DNA from: an uncultured Myxococcales bacterium | Lineage (GTDB): Bacteria; Myxococcota_A; UBA9042; DTJE01 | Reading direction: 5' to 3' | DNA length: 25,100 nucleotides | NCBI GenBank assembly: GCA_937975765.1 | Contig: CALJUR010000118.1 | Span: 1 to 25,100 of the forward strand | Shown here: one piece after another, positions 6,937 through 14,990 of the stretch | How the letters are laid out: the number at the start of each line of letters is the position of its first letter | Position numbering within the stretch: position 1 is the stretch's first letter | Made by a program: the position numbers and the translations under genes | The notes under the pieces: model-generated | The model's input: the letters and a program-made list of their open reading frames with translations, nothing else | Databases searched by the model: none | What the model was told of the DNA's origin: nothing

Positions 6937-8036
6937 TCCACGTGGACCCGATGTACGCCGCGACGGACCTGGACCTGCTGCCCCGGGCCTGCCCGGACTG
7001 CCCCCGGGTGGCCGCGCGCCTGAAGGCGGTGCCCGAGGACTTCCAGGTCGAAGAGATCCCGGCCTACGCGCCTTCCGGGCACGGCGCCCACCTGTTCCTG
7101 TGGGTCGAGAAGCGGGACGTGTCGGGGGGGGACCTGCTGAAGCGGGTCGCCGCCGAACTGGCGATCCCGCCGGCCGACGTGGGATCGGCCGGCACCAAGG
7201 ACCGCCGGGCCGTGACGCGCCAGTGGCTGTCGGTGCCGGCCGAGTGCGAGGATCGCCTGCAGTGGCTGCAGCAGGTCCAGGGCGTCCGCGTGCTGCGGTT
7301 GGAGCGGCACGAGAACAAGTTGCGGACCGGCCACCTGTGGGGCAACCGGTTCTCGATCCTGCTGCGGGACGCGGACCCCGCGTTGCTGGACGCCCTGCGG
7401 CAGACCGCCCGGCAGATCGCCGCGACCGGGTTCCCGAACTTCTTCGGGTCGCAGCGGTTCGGCGGGACGAAGGACACGCTGCGCATCGGGCTGGCCCGGC
7501 TGGACCCCTCGACGGACCCGGCCGTCGCGCCGCCGGACCGCCGCCTGGGCCACTTCGAGCGTCGCATGACGGTGTCGGCCGTGCAGTCCGCCCTGTTCAA
7601 CCGGGCCCTGCAGATCCGCATGGAGCGGGGCCTGCACGCGACCGTGTTGCCGGGCGACGTGCTGCAGAAGACCGCGACCGGCGGCCTGTTCACGTCGTCG
7701 GAGCCGTCGGTGGACCAGCCCCGGCTGGACGCCGGCGAGGTGCGCCTGACGGGGCCGGTGTGGGGCCACAAGATGATGTCCGCCCGGGGCGAGGCCCTGG
7801 CCCTGGAGCGGGCCGTGCTGGACGAGGCGGGCCTGGACCCGTCCGCGTTCAAGGTGTTCGCGAAACTGGCCGAGGGCACGCGGCGCGCCCTGTTCGTGCG
7901 GCCCGAGGACCTGGACATCCAGCCCGATCCCGACGGCCTGCGGGTGTCGTTCGGCCTGCCGAAGGGGTGCTACGCGACCGTCCTGATGCGCGAGTTCCTG
8001 ACGCCCGAGGCGGCCCGCCAGGTGGACGCCCCCTGA
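6933..8036 (+). CDS. truD: tRNA pseudouridine(13) synthase TruD
   Basis: A 367-residue TruD-family pseudouridine synthase, which isomerises U13 of tRNA(Glu) and related sites in the cytoplasm. The active-site motif AGTKDRRAVTRQW lies at residues 86-98 with catalytic Asp90, and the family segment FPNFFGSQRFG lies at 167-177; the N-terminal PEDFQVEEIPAY is also typical. Length is normal. I chose the TTG at 6933: GGAGGT (6922-6927) ends 5 nt before it, and the TTG overlaps the TGA of the upstream gene (TTGA), giving tight coupling. GTG 6942 and ATG 6951 are possible but sit too far from the Shine-Dalgarno site. The coupling to the TsaC-like domain suggests a small tRNA-modification unit. Confidence 0.95.
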   Translation: MIHVDPMYAATDLDLLPRACPDCPRVAARLKAVPEDFQVEEIPAYAPSGHGAHLFLWVEKRDVSGGDLLKRVAAELAIPPADVGSAGTKDRRAVTRQWLSVPAECEDRLQWLQQVQGVRVLRLERHENKLRTGHLWGNRFSILLRDADPALLDALRQTARQIAATGFPNFFGSQRFGGTKDTLRIGLARLDPSTDPAVAPPDRRLGHFERRMTVSAVQSALFNRALQIRMERGLHATVLPGDVLQKTATGGLFTSSEPSVDQPRLDAGEVRLTGPVWGHKMMSARGEALALERAVLDEAGLDPSAFKVFAKLAEGTRRALFVRPEDLDIQPDPDGLRVSFGLPKGCYATVLMREFLTPEAARQVDAP

Positions 8037-8157
8037 TCCGCCCCCCCGATCTCCCCCGCCCCGCCGGCACCCGTTTCCACTTCCATGCGTCGTCCGCTTG
8101 GCCCTTCCTGCGCGTCCGATCCAAGATCCAGACCGGAAGCCGTCACTGGAGGTCCCC

Positions 8158-8961
8158 ATGCGTCTGTCCATCCTGTCCTTCCTGGCCGCCAGCGCGGCGA
8201 CGGCGCTGCTGGCCCTGCCCTCGGCGCATGCCGACGAGGGGGCGACGCCCGACCCGGCCCCGGCCGCGTCGGCCCAGAAGCCCGCGCCGCCCCTCCCGTC
8301 CTCCCGGAAGACCTTCACCACCCAGGGCGGCACCACGATGGATCCGGGGCGCAACGCCGTCGAGGCCGCGATCGGCTGGCCCGGCGTACGGCTGGGGGGC
8401 CGCATCCCGCTGAAGACCGGCTTCGAGGTCGGGCCGTACGTGACCTTCTCGTACTGGAACGACCTGCTGGACAAGAAGGCGACGCTGGGCAACTCGCTGG
8501 GGTGCCTGGTGAAGGTCCACCTGGTGGACAAGGGCAATTTCCAGTTGGCCGTGCAGGGCGACCCGTCATTCACGCTGGAGTACTGGCCCGACGGCACCAA
8601 GCTGGGCTGGCAGATCGGCTTCCCGGAGATCCTGATGTCCTACGAGATCACGCGGGGGTTCGACCTGGACTTCGGGTTCAAGTTCCCGCTGTCGCTGGTC
8701 TTCGATTCGGACTACCAGGTCGAGATCCGGCTGCCGCTGCTGCTGGGCATGGGCGTCGAGGTCGAACTGGACAAGGACTTGAGCCTGTTCGCCGGGTTCA
8801 ACATCGGCCCGAACTTCCGGTTCGCGAAGGAGCAGCCCACGGTGATCAGCAAGAACCGGCAGGGATACGAGATCCGCGACTGGAACAACATGAAGGGCGG
8901 AAACCGGACCGGCGCCTACCTGGACGTGATGGTCGGCATCGCCTACAAGATCCCGGAGTAG
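8158..8961 (+). CDS. Probable outer-membrane beta-barrel protein
   Basis: A 267-residue protein with a signal peptide (MRLSILSFLAASAATALLAL, cleavage after AHA near residue 27), then a Pro/Ala-rich linker (about 28-55) and a domain of alternating hydrophobic/polar strands with many aromatic residues and DxD/E turns, e.g. FDLDFGFKFPLSLVF and VEVELDKDLSLFAGF. This pattern fits a small outer-membrane barrel. No family signature is recognised and there is no C-terminal Phe: it ends AYKIPE. GGAGGT lies 4 nt before the ATG at 8158; an upstream in-frame ATG at 8098 has no such site and would bury the signal peptide. The gap of about 120 nt after truD contains no clear promoter. It is convergent with the helicase gene, 24 nt apart. 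Confidence 0.8.
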   Translation: MRLSILSFLAASAATALLALPSAHADEGATPDPAPAASAQKPAPPLPSSRKTFTTQGGTTMDPGRNAVEAAIGWPGVRLGGRIPLKTGFEVGPYVTFSYWNDLLDKKATLGNSLGCLVKVHLVDKGNFQLAVQGDPSFTLEYWPDGTKLGWQIGFPEILMSYEITRGFDLDFGFKFPLSLVFDSDYQVEIRLPLLLGMGVEVELDKDLSLFAGFNIGPNFRFAKEQPTVISKNRQGYEIRDWNNMKGGNRTGAYLDVMVGIAYKIPE

Positions 8962-8985
8962 CCCCGCCCGCCTCCCGGCCGCCCC

Positions 8986-10941
8986 CTACCGACGCCGCAG
9001 GTTCTTCCGGCACCAGGTCTCCACGTCCGCCAGGTCGTCCAGCAGCGGCGCGGGCGGCAGGCTGCGCAGGAACACCGGGCCGTACTTCCGGCGCCGCAGC
9101 CGCACGTCCAGCACCGCCACGACGCCCTTGTCCGAGCGGCGGCGCACCAGGCGCCCGAAGCCCTGCCGCAGCCGGATGACCGCCAGCGGGACCTGGTAGT
9201 CCTGGAACTTGTTCCCCCCCGCCGCCTCGACCGCGTCGCCGCGCGCCGACATCAACGGGTCGTCGGGGGGGTCGAACGGCAGCCGGTCGATGATCACGCA
9301 GGACAGCGCGTCCCCGGCGACGTCCACGCCTTCCCAGAAGGTCGCGGTGCCGAACAGGCAGGCGTGCGGGGTGGACTTGAACTGCCGCACCAGCGCATCC
9401 CGCGGCATCTCGCCCTGGGCCAGCACGGGCCACGCCAGCCGGGGCCGCAGCGCCGCCGCCGACCGCTGCAGCGCCTGGTGGCTGGTGAACAGCACGAACG
9501 CCCGGCCCTTCGTCGCGTTCAGCAGCCTTTCCACCTCGGTGTCGAACGCATCCGGGTAGGCGTCGGTGCCGGGCTCGGGCATCCCGGCCGGCACGTACAA
9601 CACGGCCTGCCGCGCGTAGTCGAACGGCGACGCCAGGACCACCTCGTCGGCCCCTTCCGGGATACCCAGCCGCGTCCGCACGAAGGCCGTGGTGCCGTCC
9701 ACGGTCAGGGTGGCCGACGTCAGCACGATCGGCCGCCCGGTCAGGAAGACCCGTTCGCGCAGCGCATCCGACACGTCGATCGGCAGCGCCGACAGCGTCC
9801 CCGACGAGGCGCCCTTGCGGTCCGCCAGCCGCACCACGCCCGCGTCCGCGCCCGACATCACCTCGGCCAGCACCTGCCTCGCCTCCATCGCGCGCCCCGG
9901 CAGGTCGGAGTCGCGCTCCAGCGAATCCGCGATCTCGTGGGCCTGCACGGCGACGCCCTCCAGGTCCAGGTCCAGCAGGTGCCACGCCTTCTGCGCCTCG
10001 ACCGGCACCCGTACCGGGTCCACCCGCCCGCGCCCCTCGCGCGGCAGCAGCAGCCTCAGGACGCTGCCGAAGCCCTCCGGCAGGCGGGCCGCCGACGCCG
10101 CCAGCATCCGTCCCGCCGCGGGGTCCGGCGCCGCCTGGGCCAGCGCCTGCGTGTCCCGCGCCAGTTCGGCCACCTGCGCGCTGTTCAGCGACATCCCGAA
10201 GTACTCGGTGGCGACGTCCTCCAGGCCGTGCGCCTCGTCCAGGATCACGGTCGCGTCCGGCGGCAGGAAGGCCCCGCCCTCCGCATCGCCCAGGACCAGG
10301 TCCGCGAAGAACAGGTGGTGGTTCGTCACGACGACGTCCGCCTCCTGCGCCCGGGCCCGTGCCTGGTACAGGAAGCACGTCTGGAAATGCGGGCACTGCC
10401 GCCCGGCGCAGCCCTCGGCGTGGCAGCCCAGCCGGCGGACCAGCGGGTGCCCTTCCGGCAGGTCGTGCAGTTCCGCGAAGTCGCCCTCGACGGTACCGCG
10501 GGACCAGGTGCGCAGCCGCCCGACGGTGCGGCGGTGCGACGCGTCGTCGAACAGGCCGGGGGACGACCAGGCGGATTCCAGCCGGGCCCGGCACAGGTAG
10601 TTCGCCCGCCCCTTCAGCACGGTGGACGAGAAGTGCACCCCCAGGCAGTCGGCCAGGAACGGCACCTCCTTGCCGCGGATCTGCTCCATCAGCGCCTTGG
10701 TGCCGGTCGCGACGACGACCTTGCGGCCCGACAGGATCGCCGGCGCCAGGTAGGCCAGGGTCTTGCCGACGCCCGTTCCCGCCTCGACCAGGCAGACGTC
10801 CACCTGCGCGATGGCCCGCGCGACGGCCTCGCCCATGCTCTCCTGCTCGGGGCGGTGCTCCCAGCCCGGCAGGTGGCGGGCGAGGAGGCCCCGGGGGCCG
10901 AACACGTCGGGGATGGGATCGGGACTGCGGGCGGGCACCAT
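8986..10941 (-). CDS. DinG/XPD-type ATP-dependent DNA helicase with FeS cluster
   Basis: A 651-residue superfamily 2 helicase of the DinG/YoaA branch, 5'-3' helicases that resolve R-loops, forks and G-quadruplexes. Motifs in order: Walker A EAGTGVGKT (53-61), motif Ia ATGTKALMEQ (78-87), four candidate [4Fe-4S] ligands C117, C178, C183 and C189 with the same spacing of the last three (4 and 5 residues) as E. coli DinG, NHH (207-209), DEAH box LDEAHGLEDVA (234-244), TSATL, and motif VI RQGFGRLVRR near 605. It lacks the N-terminal exonuclease domain seen in Firmicutes DinG. ATG 10941 has GGAGG 5-6 nt upstream. Divergent from the POT transporter. The ring of FeS cysteines makes DinG/YoaA more likely than RAD3-like unrelated helicases; which of the two cannot be decided. 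Confidence 0.93.
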   Translation of the reverse strand: MVPARSPDPIPDVFGPRGLLARHLPGWEHRPEQESMGEAVARAIAQVDVCLVEAGTGVGKTLAYLAPAILSGRKVVVATGTKALMEQIRGKEVPFLADCLGVHFSSTVLKGRANYLCRARLESAWSSPGLFDDASHRRTVGRLRTWSRGTVEGDFAELHDLPEGHPLVRRLGCHAEGCAGRQCPHFQTCFLYQARARAQEADVVVTNHHLFFADLVLGDAEGGAFLPPDATVILDEAHGLEDVATEYFGMSLNSAQVAELARDTQALAQAAPDPAAGRMLAASAARLPEGFGSVLRLLLPREGRGRVDPVRVPVEAQKAWHLLDLDLEGVAVQAHEIADSLERDSDLPGRAMEARQVLAEVMSGADAGVVRLADRKGASSGTLSALPIDVSDALRERVFLTGRPIVLTSATLTVDGTTAFVRTRLGIPEGADEVVLASPFDYARQAVLYVPAGMPEPGTDAYPDAFDTEVERLLNATKGRAFVLFTSHQALQRSAAALRPRLAWPVLAQGEMPRDALVRQFKSTPHACLFGTATFWEGVDVAGDALSCVIIDRLPFDPPDDPLMSARGDAVEAAGGNKFQDYQVPLAVIRLRQGFGRLVRRRSDKGVVAVLDVRLRRRKYGPVFLRSLPPAPLLDDLADVETWCRKNLRRR

Positions 10942-10960
10942 CGACCTCCGCGACGCCGGA

Positions 10961-10969
10961 AGGGTAGCA
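10961..10969 (-). promoter_or_regulatory. Possible extended -10 promoter of the helicase gene
   Basis: On the minus strand TGCTACCCT (10969-10961) reads as extended -10 (TGn + TACCCT, 3 of 6). No good -35. The predicted start leaves only about 12 nt of leader, enough for the GGAGG site. Confidence 0.35.
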
Positions 10970-10977
10970 CGGGACGG

Positions 10978-11006
10978 TTGACGCGATCGGGCGTTCCGGG
11001 GATGCT
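10978..11006 (+). promoter_or_regulatory. Possible promoter of the POT transporter gene
   Basis: TTGACG (10978-10983, 5 of 6), 17-nt spacer, GATGCT (11001-11006, 3 of 6). The start near 11013 leaves about 17 nt with GGAGGT at 11020-11025. Back-to-back with the putative helicase promoter. Confidence 0.45.
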
Positions 11007-11029
11007 GCGGCGGTCACGCAGGAGGTCCC

Positions 11030-12355
11030 ATGACCGCCGCACCCGAACGAAAGGGCTTCTTCCGGCGCTTCCCGGGCAACTTCTGGGTCGTCATCCTGAT
11101 GGAGTTCTTCGAGCGCGGCTCGTACTACGGCGTCATGTCCGTGCTGGCGCTGTACCTGGGAGACACGGCGCGCGGCGGCGTGCTGGGCCTGCCCGAGCAC
11201 TCGGTCGGAAGCCTGCTGGGCATCATCACGCCGATGCTGTACTTCCTGCCGATCCTCAGCGGCGCGCTGGCCGAGCGGTTCGGGTATCGCCGGATGCTGG
11301 TGGTCGCCTTCGCGCTGCTGGCCACGGGGTACGCCTGCATCCCGCTGGCGGGAGACGAGGCGACCGTCTTCGCCGCGCTGCTGGTGATGGCGCTGGGGGC
11401 CGGCACCTTCAAGCCCATCCCGTCCGGCACCATCGCGCGCGTCACGGACGCGTCGAACTCCACCCAGGCCTTCGGCATCTTCTACTGGACCATCAACCTG
11501 GGCGCGTTCCTGGTGCCGCTGTTCCTGGTGGGGTACCTGAAGGCGATCTCCTGGGACTACGTCTTCGTGATGGCGGCGTGCGGCACGGGCCTGATGCTGC
11601 TGCCGGTGCTGGCGCTGTTCCGCGAACCGCCCAAGCCCGAGAACCGGAAGTCGATCGGCGAGGTCCTGGCCGGCGCGGCGCTGGTGCTGCGCGACTGGCG
11701 GTTCGTGCTGATGATCGTGATCTACTCGGGGTTCTGGATCCTGTACTTCCAGATGTTCCACACGGTGCTGTGGTACCTGAAGGACTTCGTGGACATGGCC
11801 CCGGTGGAAGCGGTGATCAACGGGCTGCTGTCGGCGGTCGGCGTCGGCATCGCGTTCCGGTTCGACGTCGAGCACGTCACGGTGATCAACGCGGGCACGA
11901 TCATCCTGCTGCAACTGGTGGTGTCGCGGCTGGTCGCCAACACCCGCGCGCTGCCGACGATGGTCGCGGGCATCGCGCTGGCGACGTGCGGCATGGGGCT
12001 GCTGGCGTTCTCCAGCCAGGCGTGGTTCTTCCTGGCGGGCATCTTCGTCTTCTCGATCGGCGAGATGACGACGCACCCGAAGTTCATCAGTTACGTGGGC
12101 CTGATCGCGCCGGACGACAAGAAGGCGCTGTACATGGGCTACATGTTCCTGTACGGCGTGCTGGGCAGCAGCATCGGCGGCTTCGTGGGCGGGTACGGGT
12201 ACGAACTGTTCGTGAAGCAGCGCAACGACCCGCAGACGCTGTGGCTGCTGTTCAGCGGCATCGGGGTGGCGACGATCTGCGGGCTGCTGCTGTTCGACCG
12301 GTTCGCGGCGCCGGCGAAGGCCGGGGCCCGCGCGGGACAGGCCGCAGCGTCGTAG
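11030..12355 (+). CDS. POT/PTR2-family proton-coupled peptide transporter
   Basis: A 441-residue MFS-fold inner-membrane transporter of the proton-dependent oligopeptide (POT/PTR2) family. TM1 carries the family motif EFFERGSYYG (residues 25-34, the ExxERFxYYG proton-coupling motif with E25 and E28-R29). A second signature, FGIFYWTINLGAF, corresponds to the PTR2 'FsiFYwsINiGsl' stretch in TM4-5. About 12 hydrophobic segments are present. Substrates are probably di- or tripeptides; the central region DMAPVEAVINGLLSAVG is divergent, so other substrates are possible. GGAGGT precedes the ATG. The TAG stop is formed by the first bases of a GC-rich hairpin repeat (GTAGGGCGGGG), so the repeat is fused to the end of the reading frame and the true ancestral C-terminus may have been different. 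Confidence 0.9.
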   Translation: MTAAPERKGFFRRFPGNFWVVILMEFFERGSYYGVMSVLALYLGDTARGGVLGLPEHSVGSLLGIITPMLYFLPILSGALAERFGYRRMLVVAFALLATGYACIPLAGDEATVFAALLVMALGAGTFKPIPSGTIARVTDASNSTQAFGIFYWTINLGAFLVPLFLVGYLKAISWDYVFVMAACGTGLMLLPVLALFREPPKPENRKSIGEVLAGAALVLRDWRFVLMIVIYSGFWILYFQMFHTVLWYLKDFVDMAPVEAVINGLLSAVGVGIAFRFDVEHVTVINAGTIILLQLVVSRLVANTRALPTMVAGIALATCGMGLLAFSSQAWFFLAGIFVFSIGEMTTHPKFISYVGLIAPDDKKALYMGYMFLYGVLGSSIGGFVGGYGYELFVKQRNDPQTLWLLFSGIGVATICGLLLFDRFAAPAKAGARAGQAAAS

Positions 12356-12378
12356 GGCGGGGGCCCCGTCCCCCGCCA
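12352..12378 (+). repeat. GC-rich hairpin repeat B, copy 1 (carries the transporter stop codon)
   Basis: GTAGGGCGGGGGCCCCGTCC... with an 8-bp stem GGCGGGGG/CCCCCGCC around CCCCGT. Five copies of this consensus (TGTAGGGCGGGGnCCCCGT then CCCCGCCA) occur in the window. Here the repeat TAG is the stop codon of the POT gene. It may act as a factor-dependent or stem-loop 3' end; there is no U-tract. Confidence 0.75.
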
Positions 12379-12389
12379 GACTCCCGCCG

Positions 12390-12421
12390 GAGCACGGAGG
12401 CGGAGTCGCCTCGGGCGCACC
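12390..12421 (+). repeat. Composite 3' repeat, block C (POT gene copy)
   Basis: GAGCACGGAGGCGGAGTCG (12390-12408) followed by CCTCGGGCGCACC. The same two blocks, then the same CCCCGTCCCCCGCCATC tail, occur on the minus strand at 22446-22543 downstream of the FemAB-like gene. Block C lies between copies 1 and 2 of repeat B, so the 3' region has a conserved modular order. Confidence 0.7.
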
Positions 12422-12424
12422 CAA

Positions 12425-12452
12425 TGTAGGGCGGGGGCCCCGTCCCCCGCCA
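12425..12452 (+). repeat. GC-rich hairpin repeat B, copy 2
   Basis: TGTAGGGCGGGGGCCCCGTC continuing to CCCCGCCA: same hairpin and orientation as copy 1, 73 nt further downstream of the transporter gene. Confidence 0.75.
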
Positions 12453-12470
12453 TCAATCTTCTCCCGGAAC

Positions 12471-12498
12471 TGGCGGGGCACGGGGGCCCCGCCCTACA
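12471..12498 (-). repeat. GC-rich hairpin repeat B, copy 3 (3' of holA)
   Basis: Reverse-complement copy of the same repeat (minus strand reads TGTAGGGCGGGGCCCCCGTG...). It begins 5 nt after the stop codon of holA and points in the direction of holA transcription. Together with copies 1 and 2 it fills the convergent gap of 148 nt, which holds no gene. Confidence 0.75.
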
Positions 12499-12503
12499 TC
12501 GCC

Positions 12504-13571
12504 TCAGCGCGCCTTGCGCGCGCCGCCCATCAGCCGGGCCAGCAGGTCGATCACCAGCGGCGCGGCGCCGGCACTGCCCCGCTTGATGCGGATCTCGGCC
12601 TGCGGCGTCTCCTTCAGGAAGGCGTCCAGTTCGCCGGGCTGGTAGCGGGCCGCGCCCTTCTTCAGGCGGTCCCACTGGAACTCGACCTTCAGTTCCAGGC
12701 GCTTCATGGCCTCGTGGCTGTCGGCCCCGCGCGCCACCAGCGCCTGCGCCGTTCGCAGCATCCGGACCTGCCGGACGATCTTGTAGAACAGCGGGATCGA
12801 TCCGCCCCGGGGGTCCCGGGCGTCCTCCAGTTCGCGCAGCGCGACCTTGACCGCCTTCGCCAGGTTCCTTTCGGCCAGCGCGTCCTGCAGGTCCCACGGC
12901 GCGGGCCGGCGCGACCGCTGCACCAGGCCCACCAGGTCCGCCTCGGTGACGCGCCCACCGGGGCCGGCATACTCGGCCAGCAGCCCGATCGCCGTGTCGA
13001 TCGCGGCCCGGTCGCCGCCCACCAGGTCCAGCAGCGCGTCCTGGGCCCGCGCGTCCAGCGCAATCCCGGCCTCGCGCGCCGCCTTCGAGATCAGCGCCTG
13101 GGCCTGCGCGTCCTTCAACTGGGCCGGCACGATCACGTGCCCGACCGCCGCGACCTTCGTCGCCAGCGCCCCCTTGCCCGCCTTGCCCTCGGCCACCAGC
13201 ACCACGCGCAGGTGCGCCGGCGGCGCGTCCAGGAACGCCGCCAGTTGGGGGGGCAGCTTGGCCCCGCTGCCCACGCCGGTGAGGTAGGCGACGGACCCTT
13301 CGCCGAACAGCGGCACCTCCTGGGCCATCGCGCCCAGCCGCTCCCAGGCATCGGACTTCGCACCCTCGGCGTCCAGCCTCACGATCGCCACCGGCGAGGC
13401 CGTCTTCCGCATGTCCTCGGCGACCGCCTCCAGCACACCCTCGCGCACCGCGTCGTCGCCGCCGGCCACCAGGACCGCCGCGGACTTCCCGCCGGCTTGA
13501 AGCGCATGCCTCAGGTCCTCGACTTCCGGGATCGTCACGGGCAGGCCCCGTCCGGTTCGTGTCGCGCCCAT
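12504..13571 (-). CDS. holA: DNA polymerase III delta subunit
   Basis: Clamp-loader delta subunit, which opens the beta clamp. From the ATG at 13571 it has 355 residues, normal for HolA. The N-terminal domain starts with a beta strand AAVLVAGGDD followed by a helix, in place of the 'pvYLlyGdE' strand; it has no P-loop, as expected. The middle carries AFLDAPPAHLRVVLVAEGKA, matching the HolA 'L..pp..t.lvl...k.d' strand, and the helical collar domain (about 225-350) has WDLQDALAERN and FYKIVRQVRMLRTAQAL, both typical. Start choice is uncertain. ATG 13571 has GAGG only 3 nt upstream. A possible promoter (13570-13598) would start transcription inside that region and would instead favour GTG 13538 (344 residues). 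Divergent from the lipoprotein gene. Confidence 0.88.
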   Translation of the reverse strand: MGATRTGRGLPVTIPEVEDLRHALQAGGKSAAVLVAGGDDAVREGVLEAVAEDMRKTASPVAIVRLDAEGAKSDAWERLGAMAQEVPLFGEGSVAYLTGVGSGAKLPPQLAAFLDAPPAHLRVVLVAEGKAGKGALATKVAAVGHVIVPAQLKDAQAQALISKAAREAGIALDARAQDALLDLVGGDRAAIDTAIGLLAEYAGPGGRVTEADLVGLVQRSRRPAPWDLQDALAERNLAKAVKVALRELEDARDPRGGSIPLFYKIVRQVRMLRTAQALVARGADSHEAMKRLELKVEFQWDRLKKGAARYQPGELDAFLKETPQAEIRIKRGSAGAAPLVIDLLARLMGGARKAR

Positions 13572-13598
13572 CATCCTCGCGGACGGCGCGGCGGTCAA
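13570..13598 (-). promoter_or_regulatory. Possible promoter of holA overlapping its ATG
   Basis: TTGACC (13598-13593, 5 of 6), 17-nt spacer, GATGAT (13575-13570, 4 of 6). If used, transcription starts near 13563 and the ATG at 13571 would not be in the mRNA, making GTG 13538 the start. Confidence 0.35.
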
Positions 13599-13632
13599 TG
13601 CGGGCGGTCCCCCGTCGGGCGGCAATCCGGGA

Positions 13633-13638
13633 TACAAT
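13633..13638 (+). promoter_or_regulatory. Possible -10 element of the lipoprotein gene
   Basis: TACAAT (5 of 6) 28 nt before the ATG of the lipoprotein gene; no convincing -35 at 16-18 nt. Same hexamer as in the rpsA promoter. Confidence 0.35.
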
Positions 13639-13666
13639 CGCCGCGATCTTCAAACCGGAGTATCCC

Positions 13667-14863
13667 ATGTTCGACCGTTTCACGCGGCGGTCCCTGCCCT
13701 CCCCTATGCTGGCCGGCGCCCTGCTGGCGGCGACGGTTCTGGCCGCCTGCGGCGGGTCGGGCTCGCACGACCTGTCGATGGAGAACCTGGGCCCCGACCC
13801 CGACCGCTTCCTGGAGCCCGCGCCGCAGGAGACCCTGGCGGTGATGTCCGGCCCGCCCGCCACGCCCGGCGGGCCCGCGGTGAACTGGAACTACCTGTGG
13901 ACCGGCACGCAGAAGATCGGGGGGAAGACCTTCGGCGTCTACCTGGGCACCGAGCAGACCGCCACGCCCAACACGATCGAGATCGTGATGGACTACACGG
14001 GCGATTCCGTCACCATCGCGTCGTTCACCGTGGACGACTACGGGCTGGGCGACCCAGGCGTGCCGGACTTCGTCATCGACGGGCCGGTTCCGGTGAAGAT
14101 TGACCTGGACGTGCCGGTGGGCAAGCCGCAGACGGTGACCGCCAGCGGCGCGCTGACGGTGGCGGGAGGCGAGCCGACGACGGGCACGGTGACCGCGACC
14201 TTCACGCTGGTGGACGACGACGCGACCGTGCAGACGGCCCAGGGCCCGATCGCCGGCACGAAGCACTACACGGCGACCTCCGATACCAACCCGCCCGTGA
14301 CCGGCGAGGTCTGGATCCAGACCGGCGTGGGCATCGTCGCGGCGAAGTACGACTTCTTCCTGATCAGCCCGAACGGTCCGAAGACGTGGAACCTGGCGGA
14401 CTTCCAGGCGGGCGGCGACGCGGGCGACGGGCGGCGCAAGGTCCGCCGGGACATCGCCATCGGCGCCGGCACCGGGGAATACCGCCTGGCCAGTCGCGAC
14501 GCCGCCGGGGAGATCGACGCCGACAAGGACGTGCACGCGAAGATGCTGCTGGAGGCGCGCTGGGCGGACGAGGCGCGGGCGAAGACCGACGAGGCGCCGC
14601 CGGTGCACACGATGTTCGAGGGCGGGTGGGGCTACTTCCCCGAGGGCAGCATCGCCTGGCAACCCCTCCCCTTCAGCATCCTGAACCCGCACGAGAACGG
14701 CGCCGGGTACAAGTTCTGGTACAAGTTCGTGGACCAGGCCCTGAAGAACGAGAGGTTCCAGCCGAACGTCTACTCCATCCACGCGGACTGGAAGGGCGAG
14801 GACGGCGACACCGGCCAGGTGCGCCTGTCCGGCCTGATCAACTACAGGAAGTACACCCCTTAG
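13667..14863 (+). CDS. Lipoprotein of unknown function
   Basis: A 398-residue protein with a type II signal peptide: positive N-terminus, hydrophobic core, and lipobox LAAC at residues 25-28 (Cys28 lipidated), followed by a Gly/Ser linker. The mature protein is rich in beta structure in its first half (about 50-240; e.g. SVTIASFTVDDYGLG and VTASGALTVAGG), with Thr/Val-rich strands, and mixed in the second half, ending NAxxYKFWYKFVDQALKN-like and VRLSGLINYRKYTP. I recognise no family. ATG 13667 has CGGAG 6-7 nt upstream; the longer frame from 13559 is rejected because it places the signal peptide inside. The stop codon is followed after 2 nt by inverted-repeat element A2, and a decayed second copy of this gene's last 15 codons lies beyond that element. 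Confidence 0.85.
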   Translation: MFDRFTRRSLPSPMLAGALLAATVLAACGGSGSHDLSMENLGPDPDRFLEPAPQETLAVMSGPPATPGGPAVNWNYLWTGTQKIGGKTFGVYLGTEQTATPNTIEIVMDYTGDSVTIASFTVDDYGLGDPGVPDFVIDGPVPVKIDLDVPVGKPQTVTASGALTVAGGEPTTGTVTATFTLVDDDATVQTAQGPIAGTKHYTATSDTNPPVTGEVWIQTGVGIVAAKYDFFLISPNGPKTWNLADFQAGGDAGDGRRKVRRDIAIGAGTGEYRLASRDAAGEIDADKDVHAKMLLEARWADEARAKTDEAPPVHTMFEGGWGYFPEGSIAWQPLPFSILNPHENGAGYKFWYKFVDQALKNERFQPNVYSIHADWKGEDGDTGQVRLSGLINYRKYTP

Positions 14864-14865
14864 AA

Positions 14866-14976
14866 AAATAGGGCCAGCCTCCAATTCTCTGCGCTCGGTT
14901 CCAGGCCGCTATCGAGACGCAAGTTCTCTGTAATTCCGGTATCTTTCGCGAGGAAAATCGGAGGCTGGCCCTGATT
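14866..14976. repeat. Inverted-repeat (REPIN-like) element A2
   Basis: Arms AAATAGGGCCAGCCTCC (left) and, as reverse complement, AATCAGGGCCAGCCTCC (right), about 65 bp apart. Same core as A1 and A3, different interior. It starts 2 nt after the lipoprotein stop codon and separates the gene from a remnant of a second copy of its 3' end. Confidence 0.85.
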
Positions 14977-14990
14977 CGGTGCCCGGCCCG

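Noticed and set aside
8846..12481. 1211-codon minus-strand frame across the transporter and helicase genes
   Set aside because: Low-complexity His/Arg/Gly shadow; the true helicase frame is different and has all motifs.
12352..12498. Intrinsic (rho-independent) bidirectional terminator between transporter and holA
   Set aside because: Strong GC hairpins but no U-runs on either strand; a factor-dependent role is possible but not shown.
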